The notes beneath the pieces were generated by a model. That model had not been told where the DNA came from. It saw only the letters and a program-made list of their open reading frames with translations, and searched no databases. A stretch of DNA of 64,000 nucleotides from JAWKWH01 sp963669285 (GTDB lineage Bacteria; Pseudomonadota; Alphaproteobacteria; Rhizobiales; Rhizobiaceae). Below are positions 1 to 9,105 of this stretch, one piece after another (within the stretch, counting starts at the first letter, position 1; every line of letters starts with the position of its first letter). A program made the translations under genes and the position numbers. The stretch covers positions 744,001 to 808,000 of the forward strand of contig CAXXSI010000022.1 in assembly GCA_963669285.2 (NCBI GenBank), given 5' to 3'.

Positions 1-1
1 C

Positions 2-340
2 GATGCGAAGTTCTACGAGGTGACCAAGCAGATCGTACTGACCTCTCACCTCGTCGATCTCAACTACATCGCGTTTTCGAAGGCACTTTGGGATGAGTTG
101 ACGCCTGAGCAACAGGCAACGATCCAAAAGGCCGCCGATGCTGCAGCCGAATCCGGCCGTCAGAAGCAGTTGCAGAAGGAAAAGGACCTTGTCTCTTTTC
201 TGGAAGAGAACGGATTGGCCGTCTACGAGCCCGATCTGACCGCGTTCCGCGAGCAGGTTCAGAAGATGTATCTGGAAAGCGAATTCGCTGAGACCTGGCC
301 CGAGGGTGTGCTGGAAAACATCAACGCACTCGGCAACTAA
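2..340 (+). CDS. dctP: TRAP transporter substrate-binding protein (DctP family), C-terminal part
   Basis: This is the C-terminal 112 residues of a periplasmic solute receptor of the TRAP type, which captures an organic acid and hands it to the membrane subunits. The frame is open from the left edge, so the start lies outside the window. The segment shows the family's late helices (a kALWDELTPEQQ stretch followed by an AAxxAAxxgR helix). It is followed by dctQ 33 bases downstream and dctM overlapping dctQ, the standard tripartite order. The ligand cannot be told from this part. The neighbouring enzymes suggest a polyhydroxylated ring acid or sugar acid, which is inference only. Confidence 0.85.
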   Translation, partial: DAKFYEVTKQIVLTSHLVDLNYIAFSKALWDELTPEQQATIQKAADAAAESGRQKQLQKEKDLVSFLEENGLAVYEPDLTAFREQVQKMYLESEFAETWPEGVLENINALGN

Positions 341-373
341 GCCACTTCAAAAATGCCACGGGAGGATCAGACA

Positions 374-931
374 ATGGCTTTCACCAAATGGTTTAACCGT
401 GGCGTCGAGTTCATCGCCGCCGCCATGCTGGCGGCGATGTTCCTCACTTTTCTCATACAAATCTTCTCGCGCTACGTCCTGCTCACGCCGTTTGGGTGGA
501 CGCTTGAGCTGTGCCTCATTTTGTGGGTGTGGATCGTCTTTTTCGGCTGCGCGTTCATGGTGCGCGAGAAGGATCATGTGACCTTTGACATTTTCTATCT
601 GGCGGCGCCGCGACGATTGCGCCAGGCCCTGGCGCTGATCGCTGCGGCAGCGATCATTATCGGTATGGCTTGGGCGTTGCTGCCGACGTGGGATTACATC
701 GACTGGATGAAAATCCGCAAAACCACGACCGTCGAAAATCCGTTCACCGGCAAGAAGATACCGATGCGGACAATCTTTTCGATCTACGCGATTTTCATGG
801 TGGCGCTGATCGCCCGCTATGCGTGGCGGTTTGTAGACGTCGTCAGAAACGGTCCGCCTGACGAGGATCACGAGATACCCGGACACGAGCCGAAGCCGCC
901 GCATCTGCGCCACGGGGAGGACGTAGTATGA
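374..931 (+). CDS. dctQ: TRAP transporter small membrane subunit (DctQ family)
   Basis: A 185-residue protein with four hydrophobic segments, the size and layout of the small TRAP subunit that joins the solute receptor to the DctM channel in the inner membrane. It carries the family's typical second helix region (TLELCLILWVWIVFFGCAF) and a charged loop after it. The ATG at 374 is chosen because GGGAGG lies eight bases upstream; an in-frame ATG at 353 lacks such a site. The stop overlaps the dctM start by four bases (ATGA), so translation is probably coupled. Confidence 0.88.
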   Translation: MAFTKWFNRGVEFIAAAMLAAMFLTFLIQIFSRYVLLTPFGWTLELCLILWVWIVFFGCAFMVREKDHVTFDIFYLAAPRRLRQALALIAAAAIIIGMAWALLPTWDYIDWMKIRKTTTVENPFTGKKIPMRTIFSIYAIFMVALIARYAWRFVDVVRNGPPDEDHEIPGHEPKPPHLRHGEDVV

Positions 932-2226
932 GCATCGAACTCGCACTCTGCCTATTCACGCTGTTTGCACTGGCCGGCATCGGCACACCGATCGGCTACT
1001 CGATCATCCTCGCCTCGATCGTTTACCTTGGCATGGCCGGGCTCGATGTTGCGCTGGCAGGCGAAAAGATCCTGCAGGGCCTTTATAAGAGCTTCGTATT
1101 GCTCGCAGTGCCGCTGTTCATCGTTGCCGCCAACATCATGAATGCCGGCACGATTTCCGACCGGTTGCTCAACTTCTGCGTGGCGGCTGTCGGTCGCTTC
1201 AGGGGTGGGCTCGGGCACGTCAATGTCGTCGCCTCGCTGATCTTTTCCGGTATGTCCGGTTCCGCTGTGGCTGACGCCGCCGGCATCGGCAAAATCATCA
1301 TTGAAATGATGACCAAGGAAAACCGCTACAGCCGCGGCTATGCTGCCGCGATTACTGCGGCCACCGCGACGATCGGCCCGATCATTCCGCCGTCGATCCC
1401 TATGGTTTTATACGCGCTGGTTTCCAATAGTTCGATTGGTGCGCTGTTCCTGGCCGGCATCCTGCCCGGACTGGTCATGGGCGCAGTGCTGATGGCCATG
1501 AACACCTACATCTCGACCAAGCGCGGCTTCGCGATGGAAGAGCCTGTGCCGCTGAGGGATTTGCCCAAGGTCACCGCGAATGCGTTCCCCGCACTGTTGA
1601 TGCCGGTCATTCTTCTCTACGGCATCTATGGTGGTGTTGACGACACCGACCGAAGCTGCCGCAGTGGCTGCATTCTATGCGCTGTTGCTGGCCGCGATCT
1701 TCTATCGTGCCTTGTCAGTCAAGTCGCTCTACAGCATCCTGGTCGAAAGCGCGCGTTCGTCATCTGCGGTCGGCTGTGGTCATCGGCGGCGCGCTGATCC
1801 TGAACTTCATTGTCGTGTCCGAGAATATTCCCGGCATGATGTCGGATGCTCTCGTGGGGCTCGACGTCCATCCGCTGATTTTCCTGCTCTGTGTGAACGT
1901 GCTGGTGCTGGTTCTGGGCTGTGTTCTGGATGCGACGACGATCATCCTGGTGATTGTGCCGCTGTTCATTCCGACCTGCCGCGAACTGGGGATCGATCTT
2001 GTCCATTTCGGCGTGCTTGTCGTCGTCAATTCGATGATCGGCCTGATCACTCCGCCCTATGGCATTCTCCTGTTCGTGATCAATGCGGTGACAGGAATTC
2101 CGCTGAAGGAGATCATCGGCGAAATATGGGCATTCCTCGCAGTTCTGATCGCCGCGCTCTTGTTGCTGATCATGATGCCCGATCTGGTTGCTTTGGCTGC
2201 CGCGCGTCTTTGGTTACCAGGGCTAA
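928..2226 (+). pseudogene. dctM: TRAP transporter large permease (DctM family), three frameshifts
   Basis: The product would be the 12-helix TRAP permease of about 430 residues. Homology runs through three frames: the first from 928 to about 1637, the second to about 1765, the third to about 2190, and a short fourth stretch reading LWLPRVFGYQG that ends in TAA at 2224-2226. Each break is explained by one extra base, and no sequence between conserved parts is lost. The motifs TTPTEAAAVAAFYA and LITPPYGILLFVIN are intact on either side of the breaks. As written the gene cannot give a full permease. Three identical-type lesions in an otherwise unworn gene suggest sequence errors; real inactivation is the alternative. 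Confidence 0.8.
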
Positions 2227-2254
2227 AACCGGTCATTTTATTGGAAGAAATCAG

Positions 2255-4138
2255 ATGCGCCTGTCGATCGCGACAACTTCAGTACCCGGCGATCTGAAGG
2301 CAAAACTGGAAACCATCGCCGGCGCCGGGTTTTCCGGCGTCGAGCTTTACGAGCCGGACCTGACCGGATTTGCAGGGTCGCCTGAAAACGTCGGTCAACT
2401 GGCTAAGGACCTCGGCCTCGGCATCGATCTGTTCCAGCCGTTCCACGATCTCGAAGGGCTGGCGGGTGAATTGCGCAACCGGGCTCTGGACCGGCTGGAG
2501 CGCAAGCTCGATCTGGCGCAGGCATTGGATGCCGCGGCAGTTCTGGTCGGAACATCTTCTCATCCCGAAGCAAGCGGCGATCCGGCCGCGATACTTGCCG
2601 ATTTCAACGAGCTTGCCGAGCGCGCCGGCAAACGCGATATCAAGGCGGCACTCATTGCGTTGCCTTGGGCGCGGCATATCCAGACGGAAGAACAGGTGCT
2701 GGATTTTGTCGAGCAGGTCGACAGTCCGTTTCTCGGCCTTGCGGTCAACAGCTTCTTTTCGCTCGCCGACGGTTCAAAACCGGCGAGATTGAGGAATATC
2801 CCTGGCAATCGTCTGTTCCATGTACAGCTTTCCGATGCGCCGGTGCTCGACTTCGATATTCGCAAGCTCAAGCGCCTGTTCGGCATGCTACCCGGACAGG
2901 GCGGGCTCAATCTTGAGGGTTTCGTCCGTGTCCTGGCCAAGGCCGGATATCAAGGTCCGTGGTCGCTGGCGCGTGTGCATGACAGTGCGCAGGTCGGCGG
3001 CGACACGTTTGCCCGTGACGGATACCGGGCACTGGTTTCCCTGCTCGACGAGGTGGCCCGGACGGAACCGGCTCTGCCATCGCCGATTGCGGACTTGCCG
3101 GCGCGAGTTTATCCGACCGGCTTTGAATTCATCGAATTTGCCGCCAACGGGAATTCCGGTGCGCAGTTGACGCAAATGCTCAGCGCAATGTGTTTCCGGA
3201 TGGAGCGCAAACACATCTCGAAATCGGTGGAACTTTGGCGTCAGGGCGCGATCAACCTGGTGGTCAACACCGAATCCGAGGGCTTTGCGGCTGAGACGCT
3301 GCGAAACCATGGCCCGTCGGTTTGCGACATGGGACTGAGGGTCAGGGACGCCGACCAGACCGTTGCCCGGGCGACTGCGCTGGGGGCACCGCAGTTCTCG
3401 CAACCCGTCGGAACCGGAGAACTCGATATCCCGGCAATCAAGGGTATTGGCGGCAATGTCGTGCACTTCATCGACGAGAAGTCGGATCTGCACCGGGTGT
3501 GGGATATCGAATTTGATGCCGCGCCGAAAACCGAAGCCACGGCACCGGCCGGGCTGAGGCGAATCGACCATGTTGCCCAGACAATGAGATACCAGGAGAT
3601 GCAGAGCTGGTTGACCTACTACACCTCGACATTCGAGATGGAGAAAAGCCCGATTGTCGACGTCGCCGATCCATCGGGAATTGTTCTGAGCCAGGCCATA
3701 TCGGGCCCGGAAGGCGAGGTGAGGCTCAATCTGAATGGCGCCGGTGAACGGCGGACATTTGCCGGTGCTTTCTTGGCGGACCGGTTCGGCGCGGGCGTAC
3801 AGCATATCGCTTTTCTGACCGATGACATCTTCGAAACGTCGGATCAGCTTTGCAAGGCGGGCTTTGTGAGTCTGGAGATCGCGGCGAACTACTACGACGA
3901 TCTCATGGCGACTTTCGGCCTTGACGACGCGCTAATCTCGCGACTGAAAGCCGGCAATATCCTTTATGACCGCGATGGGTCTTCAGAGTATTTTCAGATC
4001 TACAGCGCGCCGATCTTCGAGGGTTTTTTCTTCGAAATTGTCGAGCGGCGCGGCGGCTACCAGGGCTATGGTGCTCGCAATGCCCCGATCCGTCTGGCAG
4101 CACAGATGCGCTTTCAACAATGCAGGCAGCAGACATGA
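2255..4138 (+). CDS. quiC: 3-dehydroshikimate dehydratase-like protein: TIM barrel fused to HPPD-like domain
   Basis: A 627-residue two-domain protein. Residues 1 to about 280 form a sugar-phosphate-isomerase/AP-endonuclease-2 type TIM barrel. Residues about 290-627 resemble 4-hydroxyphenylpyruvate dioxygenase (vicinal oxygen chelate fold). This architecture is that of the bacterial QuiC-type 3-dehydroshikimate dehydratases, which convert dehydroshikimate to protocatechuate. The C-terminal half keeps an HPPD-like ligand set: His439 in RIDHVA, His517 in VQHIAF and Glu594 in FFFEIVERRGG. The frame is open far upstream through the broken dctM, but ATG 2255 follows GGAAG and gives the family N-terminus. 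The family call is firm; the exact substrate in this cluster is not. Confidence 0.72.
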   Translation: MRLSIATTSVPGDLKAKLETIAGAGFSGVELYEPDLTGFAGSPENVGQLAKDLGLGIDLFQPFHDLEGLAGELRNRALDRLERKLDLAQALDAAAVLVGTSSHPEASGDPAAILADFNELAERAGKRDIKAALIALPWARHIQTEEQVLDFVEQVDSPFLGLAVNSFFSLADGSKPARLRNIPGNRLFHVQLSDAPVLDFDIRKLKRLFGMLPGQGGLNLEGFVRVLAKAGYQGPWSLARVHDSAQVGGDTFARDGYRALVSLLDEVARTEPALPSPIADLPARVYPTGFEFIEFAANGNSGAQLTQMLSAMCFRMERKHISKSVELWRQGAINLVVNTESEGFAAETLRNHGPSVCDMGLRVRDADQTVARATALGAPQFSQPVGTGELDIPAIKGIGGNVVHFIDEKSDLHRVWDIEFDAAPKTEATAPAGLRRIDHVAQTMRYQEMQSWLTYYTSTFEMEKSPIVDVADPSGIVLSQAISGPEGEVRLNLNGAGERRTFAGAFLADRFGAGVQHIAFLTDDIFETSDQLCKAGFVSLEIAANYYDDLMATFGLDDALISRLKAGNILYDRDGSSEYFQIYSAPIFEGFFFEIVERRGGYQGYGARNAPIRLAAQMRFQQCRQQT

Positions 4139-4941
4139 ACGAAAACGATGACGTAAATGCCGTTCGACACTGGTGGCGCACGTCGATTATCGACATGGAG
4201 CCAGGGAAAATCGCGTTCCGCGGCACACCGGTCGAAGAACTAATCGGCAATGTCAGTTTTGCCCAGATGATCTGGCTGATGGTGCAGGGCGATCTGCCGA
4301 GCCGGGCGCAGGCAGACCTGCTCGAATGCGCACTGGTTGCCGGTGTCGACCATGGCCCGCAGGCGCCGTCGATTGCCGCCGCACGCATGGCGGCAACCTG
4401 CGGAATTGGACTGAACAACGTGCTCGCAACGGGCGTGAACATGCTCGGTGACGTGCATGGCGGTGCGGGAGAGCAGTGTGCTGAACTGTATTTCGACATT
4501 GCTCGCCGCCAGGATGACGGCTCCGGGATAGACAAAGCCGTGGCAGACGGTATTACCGCATGGCGGGAGGTGCACGGGAAAATCGTTTCCGGTTTTGGCC
4601 ACCGGTTTCACAAACCGGTCGACCCACGCGCCCCGCGGCTGATGGCACTGGTGCGCGAAGCCGCAGAGGCCGGAACGGTTTCGGGTCGTTTCGCGGAAAT
4701 CGGTGAGGCCGTACAGGCCGAAATCGGCCGCCAAAGAGGTACACCGATCGCCATGAACATAGACGGCGCGACGGCGGTGATCTTCTGCGAACTAGGGTTT
4801 CCGCCGCCATTGTCGCGCGGACTGTTCTGCCTTTCGCGTTCGGTCGGGATTTTGGCGCACGGCTGGGAGCAGATGAACCAGGGTGGGCGCAACAAGGGGC
4901 CTATGCCGCCGTCCTATCTGCCGATATACGAGCAGAAATAG
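4135..4941 (+). CDS. citrate synthase-family protein, citryl-CoA lyase type
   Basis: A 268-residue protein of the citrate synthase fold, much shorter than citrate synthase (about 430), matching the small citryl-CoA lyase-like group. The three catalytic residues are recognisable: His108 in GDVHGGAG, His156 in GFGHRFHK followed by DPRA, and Asp210 in MNIDGATA. It would cleave or form a citryl-CoA-like thioester, releasing acetyl-CoA and an oxo acid. The ATG at 4135 overlaps the upstream stop (ATGA); an in-frame ATG at 4120 is possible. Presence in a catabolic operon suggests a late C-C cleavage step, which is inference. Confidence 0.65.
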   Translation: MNENDDVNAVRHWWRTSIIDMEPGKIAFRGTPVEELIGNVSFAQMIWLMVQGDLPSRAQADLLECALVAGVDHGPQAPSIAAARMAATCGIGLNNVLATGVNMLGDVHGGAGEQCAELYFDIARRQDDGSGIDKAVADGITAWREVHGKIVSGFGHRFHKPVDPRAPRLMALVREAAEAGTVSGRFAEIGEAVQAEIGRQRGTPIAMNIDGATAVIFCELGFPPPLSRGLFCLSRSVGILAHGWEQMNQGGRNKGPMPPSYLPIYEQK

Positions 4942-4983
4942 AGCTTCAGCCACGGATCATCACGGATTTCTTCGGAACGAACC

Positions 4984-6135
4984 ATGCAACCATTGAAGGT
5001 CGGCGTCATCGGCTGTGGTCGGATCAGCGACATCTATTTTACCACGCTGGCAAAATACCAAGCCGTCGAGATCGTTGCCTGTGCCAGCCTTGACCTCGCC
5101 GAAAGCCAGGCCAAGGCAGCGCAATACGGAATTGCGAGGGCGTGCACGCCCGACGAGATATTTGCCGATCCGGCGATTGACTGCGTGCTGAACCTGACAA
5201 TTCCGGCAGCCCACGCCGAGATCAGCCTTCGATCCCTGGAAGCCGGAAAGCACGTCTATAGTGAAAAGCCGCTGGTCTCCGATCTCAAAGCCGGTCGGCA
5301 GGTGCTCGAACTTGCGCGCGAGAAGACACTGGTCGTCGGCAATGCGCCCGACACGTTTCTGGGTGGGCGCTGGCAGACCGTGCGCAAGCTTCTTGATTAT
5401 GGTGTCATCGGAAAACCGACTGGTGTGGCGGCGTTTGTCGGTTCGCACGGGACGGAGCGCCACAATCCCAATCCCGATTTCTATTATCGCACCGGCGGCG
5501 GGCCGATGCTCGATCTCGGTCCTTATTATCTGACGGCGATGGTGTTTTACCTCGGTCCCGTCATCCGTGTTGCGGGTATGTCCAACCGGGCGTTTGACCG
5601 GCGAATGATCGAGAACGGTCCGCGCGACGGTGAGTGGATGGACGTCGAGGTCGACACGCACGTGCAGGGCATGCTCGAATTCGAAAGCGGGGTGATCGGA
5701 TCGATTACCATGAGCTTTGACATCTGGGACAGTGAAACGCCGCGCTTCGAGATCTACGGCGAGGATGGCACGATCTGCATTCCGGACTCCGATCCTGTGC
5801 ACGGCGCCAATATTTTCGAGGGTGAAGTCTGGTACCGGACCCGCGAGACCTCGCGCTGGACGCATAAACCGAGACCCAAAGGTCGCGAAAACTGGCTGCT
5901 CGCCGAAAACACGCACGGTCTCAACAGTGACAGCCGCGGCATCGGTCTCGTGGAGATGGCGTATGCCATCGACGAAGGCCGCGCACCGCGGGCGTCCGGG
6001 GAACTGGCTTATCACGTGCTGGAAATCATGACGGGCATTCTGGACAGTCCGGAAAACGGCCGATTTACCGAGATAACAAGCCGTTGCGCAATCCCCGAAC
6101 CGCTGCCCGAACGATATCCACCCAATGAAGGCTGA
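4984..6135 (+). CDS. Gfo/Idh/MocA family oxidoreductase
   Basis: A 383-residue NAD(P)-dependent dehydrogenase-like protein. The N-terminus has the Rossmann motif GVIGCGRISDIY (residues 6-17), then VLNLTIPAAHAE and the family's catalytic-lysine motif EKPL. The C-terminal half is the substrate-binding alpha/beta domain with GGGPMLDLGPYYL. The family oxidises or epimerises sugars and cyclitols (for example inositol 2-dehydrogenase). It lies in the same + strand run as the citryl-CoA lyase-like gene (43 bases apart) and is followed after 5 bases by a broken gene and then by a second, distant Gfo/Idh paralogue. The substrate cannot be read from sequence. Confidence 0.82.
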   Translation: MQPLKVGVIGCGRISDIYFTTLAKYQAVEIVACASLDLAESQAKAAQYGIARACTPDEIFADPAIDCVLNLTIPAAHAEISLRSLEAGKHVYSEKPLVSDLKAGRQVLELAREKTLVVGNAPDTFLGGRWQTVRKLLDYGVIGKPTGVAAFVGSHGTERHNPNPDFYYRTGGGPMLDLGPYYLTAMVFYLGPVIRVAGMSNRAFDRRMIENGPRDGEWMDVEVDTHVQGMLEFESGVIGSITMSFDIWDSETPRFEIYGEDGTICIPDSDPVHGANIFEGEVWYRTRETSRWTHKPRPKGRENWLLAENTHGLNSDSRGIGLVEMAYAIDEGRAPRASGELAYHVLEIMTGILDSPENGRFTEITSRCAIPEPLPERYPPNEG

Positions 6136-6140
6136 CAACC

Positions 6141-6799
6141 ATGCCCGTCCAAGCTCTCGACATCGCCGAACCGTTTTTTCCCGTCCGCCTGATCAAAGGT
6201 GAGATCCGTCACCCGATTACCGGTAAAACCATCGTGTTGAACCTGTCGGATTCGCCAATTGCCGTGCGCAAACAGGCAATCGGGACACCTGCAATCGGCC
6301 ATTCTGGTCAATACGGAGATCGAAAATGTCGATCATGCGGTGCTCGTTGAGCGCTTTGCCGATCACGAGGACGAGGAGGCGTTGTGTGAGCGGGTCAGAC
6401 AAACCTGGCCTTCGGCATTCGAAGTCAGGGGCGAAGAGCGTCTGCGCGGCGTTTCACACTACATGTCGTCCAAGGTCTGGGTCGGCAATTTCGGCTTCAC
6501 CATTTACCATTCGGGCTCCGTTGCCGCTGAACGTCGGGTTGCATCGCGATCACGCCTTCTGCCCGGTGCCGGGCTTCCGCGAAGTGCACACGCAGATCGT
6601 CGGATTCGGTAAGATGCAGCAATGTCGAGCGCGTGACGTCGACACGCTTTACCTCGAAGAGCCGATGGCGCCGGGCACGACACACCGCCCGATGTATGAC
6701 GACCAGGGCAACTACCCCTGGCATCAGTACGAAACCATCACGCCAAGCATTTTCATGGCGGTCGAAATGTTGCCTGACGGCGCAACACCGCCCAAGTGA
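6141..6799 (+). pseudogene. unrecognised conserved-looking protein, split by two frameshifts
   Basis: Three overlapping open frames join into one protein of about 219 residues if one base is removed near 6265-6285 and another near 6510-6535. The composite starts MPVQALDIAEPFFPVRL, continues through GVSHYMSSKVWVGNFGFT and ends with FREVHTQIVGFGKMQ, PMAPGTTHRP and ITPSIFMAVEMLP before TGA 6797-6799. The histidine-rich C-terminal part hints at a cupin-like metal site, but I do not recognise the family. The codon pattern on either side of both breaks is coding-like, so a sequence error or very recent lesion is more likely than old decay. Confidence 0.55.
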
Positions 6800-6806
6800 G
6801 GACACG

Positions 6807-7997
6807 ATGAGCGATTCTCTCTTTGCCGCCCTGCCTGATTTTGACGGACCGTTCCCGCGCCTTTCGCGGCGTTTGCGTCTGGGCATTGTCGGCGGCGGGC
6901 GCATCTCGGGCATGCAGGCCACCGCTGCGCGTCTGACCGATCGCTGGGAAGTCGTGGCCGGTGCGCTGTCGTCCGATCCGGAAAAGGCGAGGACCAGGGG
7001 CGAGGAATGGTTTCTGCCCATTGAGCGCTGCTATGGCTCGTTCGAAGACATGGCATCCACTGAAGCCGGGCGCGCCGACGGTGTCGATGCCGTGATGATC
7101 ACGACCCCCAACCACGTTCACCACGAGGCGGCGAAGGCGTTTCTGGGGGCAGGCATTGATATTCTCTGCGACAAGCCGCTGACCAATGAGGTTGGTGAGG
7201 CTGAAGAACTTGTTGATTTGGCTGAAGAAACAGGCTGCGTGTTCGGTGTGTCCTACACCATGTCGTTTTTCCCGATGATCCGGCAGGCGCGCGAGATCGT
7301 GGCCGATGGCGGGATTGGACGGATCAACCAGATCCATGTCGAGTTTATGCAGGACTGGATGGTTCCCGATGCAGTCGCCGACGCGCCTCATGTGCAATGG
7401 CGGCTTGATCCGAAGAAATCGGGGCGGACCAGTTGCACCGGCGACATCGGCACCCACGCCGCCCATCTGGCAAGTTTCGTTTCCGGACGACGGATGACAA
7501 AACTGCGCGCCGAGATGCATGTTTGCGGCGCCCCCAAACCGCTCGAGGATACGGTCTTTATGATGACCCGCTATCAGGGCGACGTGCCCGGAACGCTGAT
7601 GGCCACACGCCTGGCGCCCGGCAATCGTGGAGGGCTCCGGCTACGTGTTTACGGTTCCGAAGGCGGCCTGGAGTGGGATCTGGAGAATTCCGAGCGCCTC
7701 AAGTTCAACCGGTACGGCGAGCCGGACAGGGTGCTCAGCCGGGGTCACGGCCATGGTGTTTCAACCCGCACCGAGCGCCTGGTGCGGACCGCAAGGGGAT
7801 TTCCCGAGGGCATTATCGAGGCCTGGGCCAATCTCTACACAGAGTTTGCCATGGCCGTGGCGGCGCGAAGAGACGGTCTGACGGTTCCGGCCGACTGGTT
7901 GGCCATACCGCGCGTTGCAGACGGCGCGCTTGGTGTACGCTTCATCGACGCGACTGTGCGTTCACATGAAAGCGGCGGCGCGTGGGTGGATATCTGA
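6807..7997 (+). CDS. second Gfo/Idh/MocA family oxidoreductase
   Basis: A 396-residue protein with the Rossmann motif GIVGGGRISGMQA near residue 27, the motif MITTPNHVHHEAA and the catalytic-site motif CDKPLTNE. A GDIGTHAAHL stretch in the second domain places a conserved His pair where this family binds a hydroxyl substrate. The ATG at 6807 follows GAGGACACG; the open frame extends upstream but only as a shadow of the broken gene. It resembles the larger sugar or inositol dehydrogenase branch (LacO/IolG type). Two Gfo/Idh enzymes in one cluster often oxidise and re-reduce a ring hydroxyl, which is inference here. Confidence 0.82.
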   Translation: MSDSLFAALPDFDGPFPRLSRRLRLGIVGGGRISGMQATAARLTDRWEVVAGALSSDPEKARTRGEEWFLPIERCYGSFEDMASTEAGRADGVDAVMITTPNHVHHEAAKAFLGAGIDILCDKPLTNEVGEAEELVDLAEETGCVFGVSYTMSFFPMIRQAREIVADGGIGRINQIHVEFMQDWMVPDAVADAPHVQWRLDPKKSGRTSCTGDIGTHAAHLASFVSGRRMTKLRAEMHVCGAPKPLEDTVFMMTRYQGDVPGTLMATRLAPGNRGGLRLRVYGSEGGLEWDLENSERLKFNRYGEPDRVLSRGHGHGVSTRTERLVRTARGFPEGIIEAWANLYTEFAMAVAARRDGLTVPADWLAIPRVADGALGVRFIDATVRSHESGGAWVDI

Positions 7998-8064
7998 CCA
8001 AAACGGTAAAGCGGTCGGTTCAGACGGGAGAGCAGGTCTTACTTCCAAATTCATCGTAAACCTC

Positions 8065-8110
8065 TGTAAAACCAGTGATTTTTACAACAGCATGATTCCC
8101 GTTGTTGTAA
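8065..8110. promoter_or_regulatory. overlapping inverted repeats in the 7998-8201 intergenic promoter region
   Basis: TGTAAAA (8065-8071) faces TTTTACA (8080-8086), and TTACAAC (8082-8088) faces GTTGTAA (8104-8110). The two dyads share bases, and the AT-rich stretch downstream (8110-8170) would suit a promoter for the gene at 8202. The arrangement is typical of an operator for a repressor such as a GntR or LacI protein, but no regulator gene is present nearby. Confidence 0.4.
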
Positions 8111-8201
8111 GGATCTTTCTGTTGATTTTTTCCAAAATATCTGATATTTTTGATTTTATACGTTACAATTAAACTTATCCGGCAAACCCGGGGATCTCGA
8201 A

Positions 8202-9080
8202 ATGCTCAACTGCCAATCAGAGCATCAGCACCAGCCGCTATATTCGCTGGCGCATCTGACTCTGATCGGGTGTACGCCTCCCGAACTTGTCTACATCGCG
8301 GCGCGCGCAGGTTATGACGCTGTCAGCCCGCGGTTCATCACGATGAATGTGCCGGGTGAGTTCAGCCAATCTCCGGTCGAGAAGTCGCAGATACAGGCAA
8401 CCAAGACCGCGCTGAAGACCACCGGTCTGAAAGTCCTGGATGTCGAAATCGCCCGCATCACAGAGGATTGTGATCCGCGTAGTTTTGAACGGGCGCTCGA
8501 ACTGGGCGGCGAATTGGGGGCTGAGCGCATGATCATGAGCGCTTGGACCAAATCACGCGATGATCGGAATTTCCTTGTCGATGTCTATGGAGAAACGTGT
8601 GATCTGGCGGCACCCTATGGGCTGACCGTGGACCTGGAATTTCCTTCTTTCTCACGATTGAGAACATTGGACGAAGCGTTGGATATCGTGCGCGCCGCCG
8701 ACCGGCCCAATGCCGGGATTTTGGTCGACACGCTCTATCTTCACCTCAGCCGTGTCGATGTCGGCGAGTTGCTGCATGTCCCGCCCGAGCTTCTGCATTT
8801 TCTCCATATCTCCGATTGTCTTCCCGGCATTGCCGACACGCGCGAGGGCATGATTCAACTTGCCCGCGACGCGCGGCTTTATCCGGGTGAGGGCTGGATC
8901 GATTTCGCCGGAATTATCGAACGCAGCCCTCCGGTCGACTATTCGATCGAGCTTCCCAATCAGAGCAGGCTGGCCGAACTCGGCTACGAGGAACACGCCC
9001 GCCGCTGCCTGACCCATGCAAAACGAGCATTCGGATCCGTCCGATCAAAACGCCGCGAATTCAGCAAATTGGCGGCTTGA
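8202..9080 (+). CDS. sugar phosphate isomerase/epimerase family TIM-barrel protein
   Basis: A 292-residue member of the xylose-isomerase-like (AP endonuclease 2) TIM-barrel family, the family of IolE, IolI and hydroxypyruvate isomerase. Visible metal-site signatures are LEFPSFSR (Glu near residue 147), GILVDTLYLHLS and LHFLHISDC, and a final YSIELPN stretch. These enzymes isomerise, epimerise or dehydrate polyhydroxylated compounds with a divalent metal. It is separated from the preceding gene by 204 bases with candidate operator dyads, so it probably begins a second transcript covering this gene, the aldehyde dehydrogenase and the ThDP enzyme. Confidence 0.78.
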   Translation: MLNCQSEHQHQPLYSLAHLTLIGCTPPELVYIAARAGYDAVSPRFITMNVPGEFSQSPVEKSQIQATKTALKTTGLKVLDVEIARITEDCDPRSFERALELGGELGAERMIMSAWTKSRDDRNFLVDVYGETCDLAAPYGLTVDLEFPSFSRLRTLDEALDIVRAADRPNAGILVDTLYLHLSRVDVGELLHVPPELLHFLHISDCLPGIADTREGMIQLARDARLYPGEGWIDFAGIIERSPPVDYSIELPNQSRLAELGYEEHARRCLTHAKRAFGSVRSKRREFSKLAA

Positions 9081-9105
9081 ACCACTTACAGAACCGAGGA
9101 AATAG

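Noticed and set aside
2888..3805. 305-residue minus-strand open frame
   Set aside because: Antisense to the dehydratase/HPPD-like gene, arginine- and histidine-rich composition typical of a reverse reading.
1628..4138. A single 836-residue open frame joining part of dctM with the dehydratase
   Set aside because: The first 200 residues are frameshifted permease sequence; the dehydratase has its own start and ribosome site at 2255, so this is not a true fusion.
4960..6138. 392-residue minus-strand open frame
   Set aside because: Antisense shadow of the clear Gfo/Idh gene at 4984-6135; no motif and no ribosome site.
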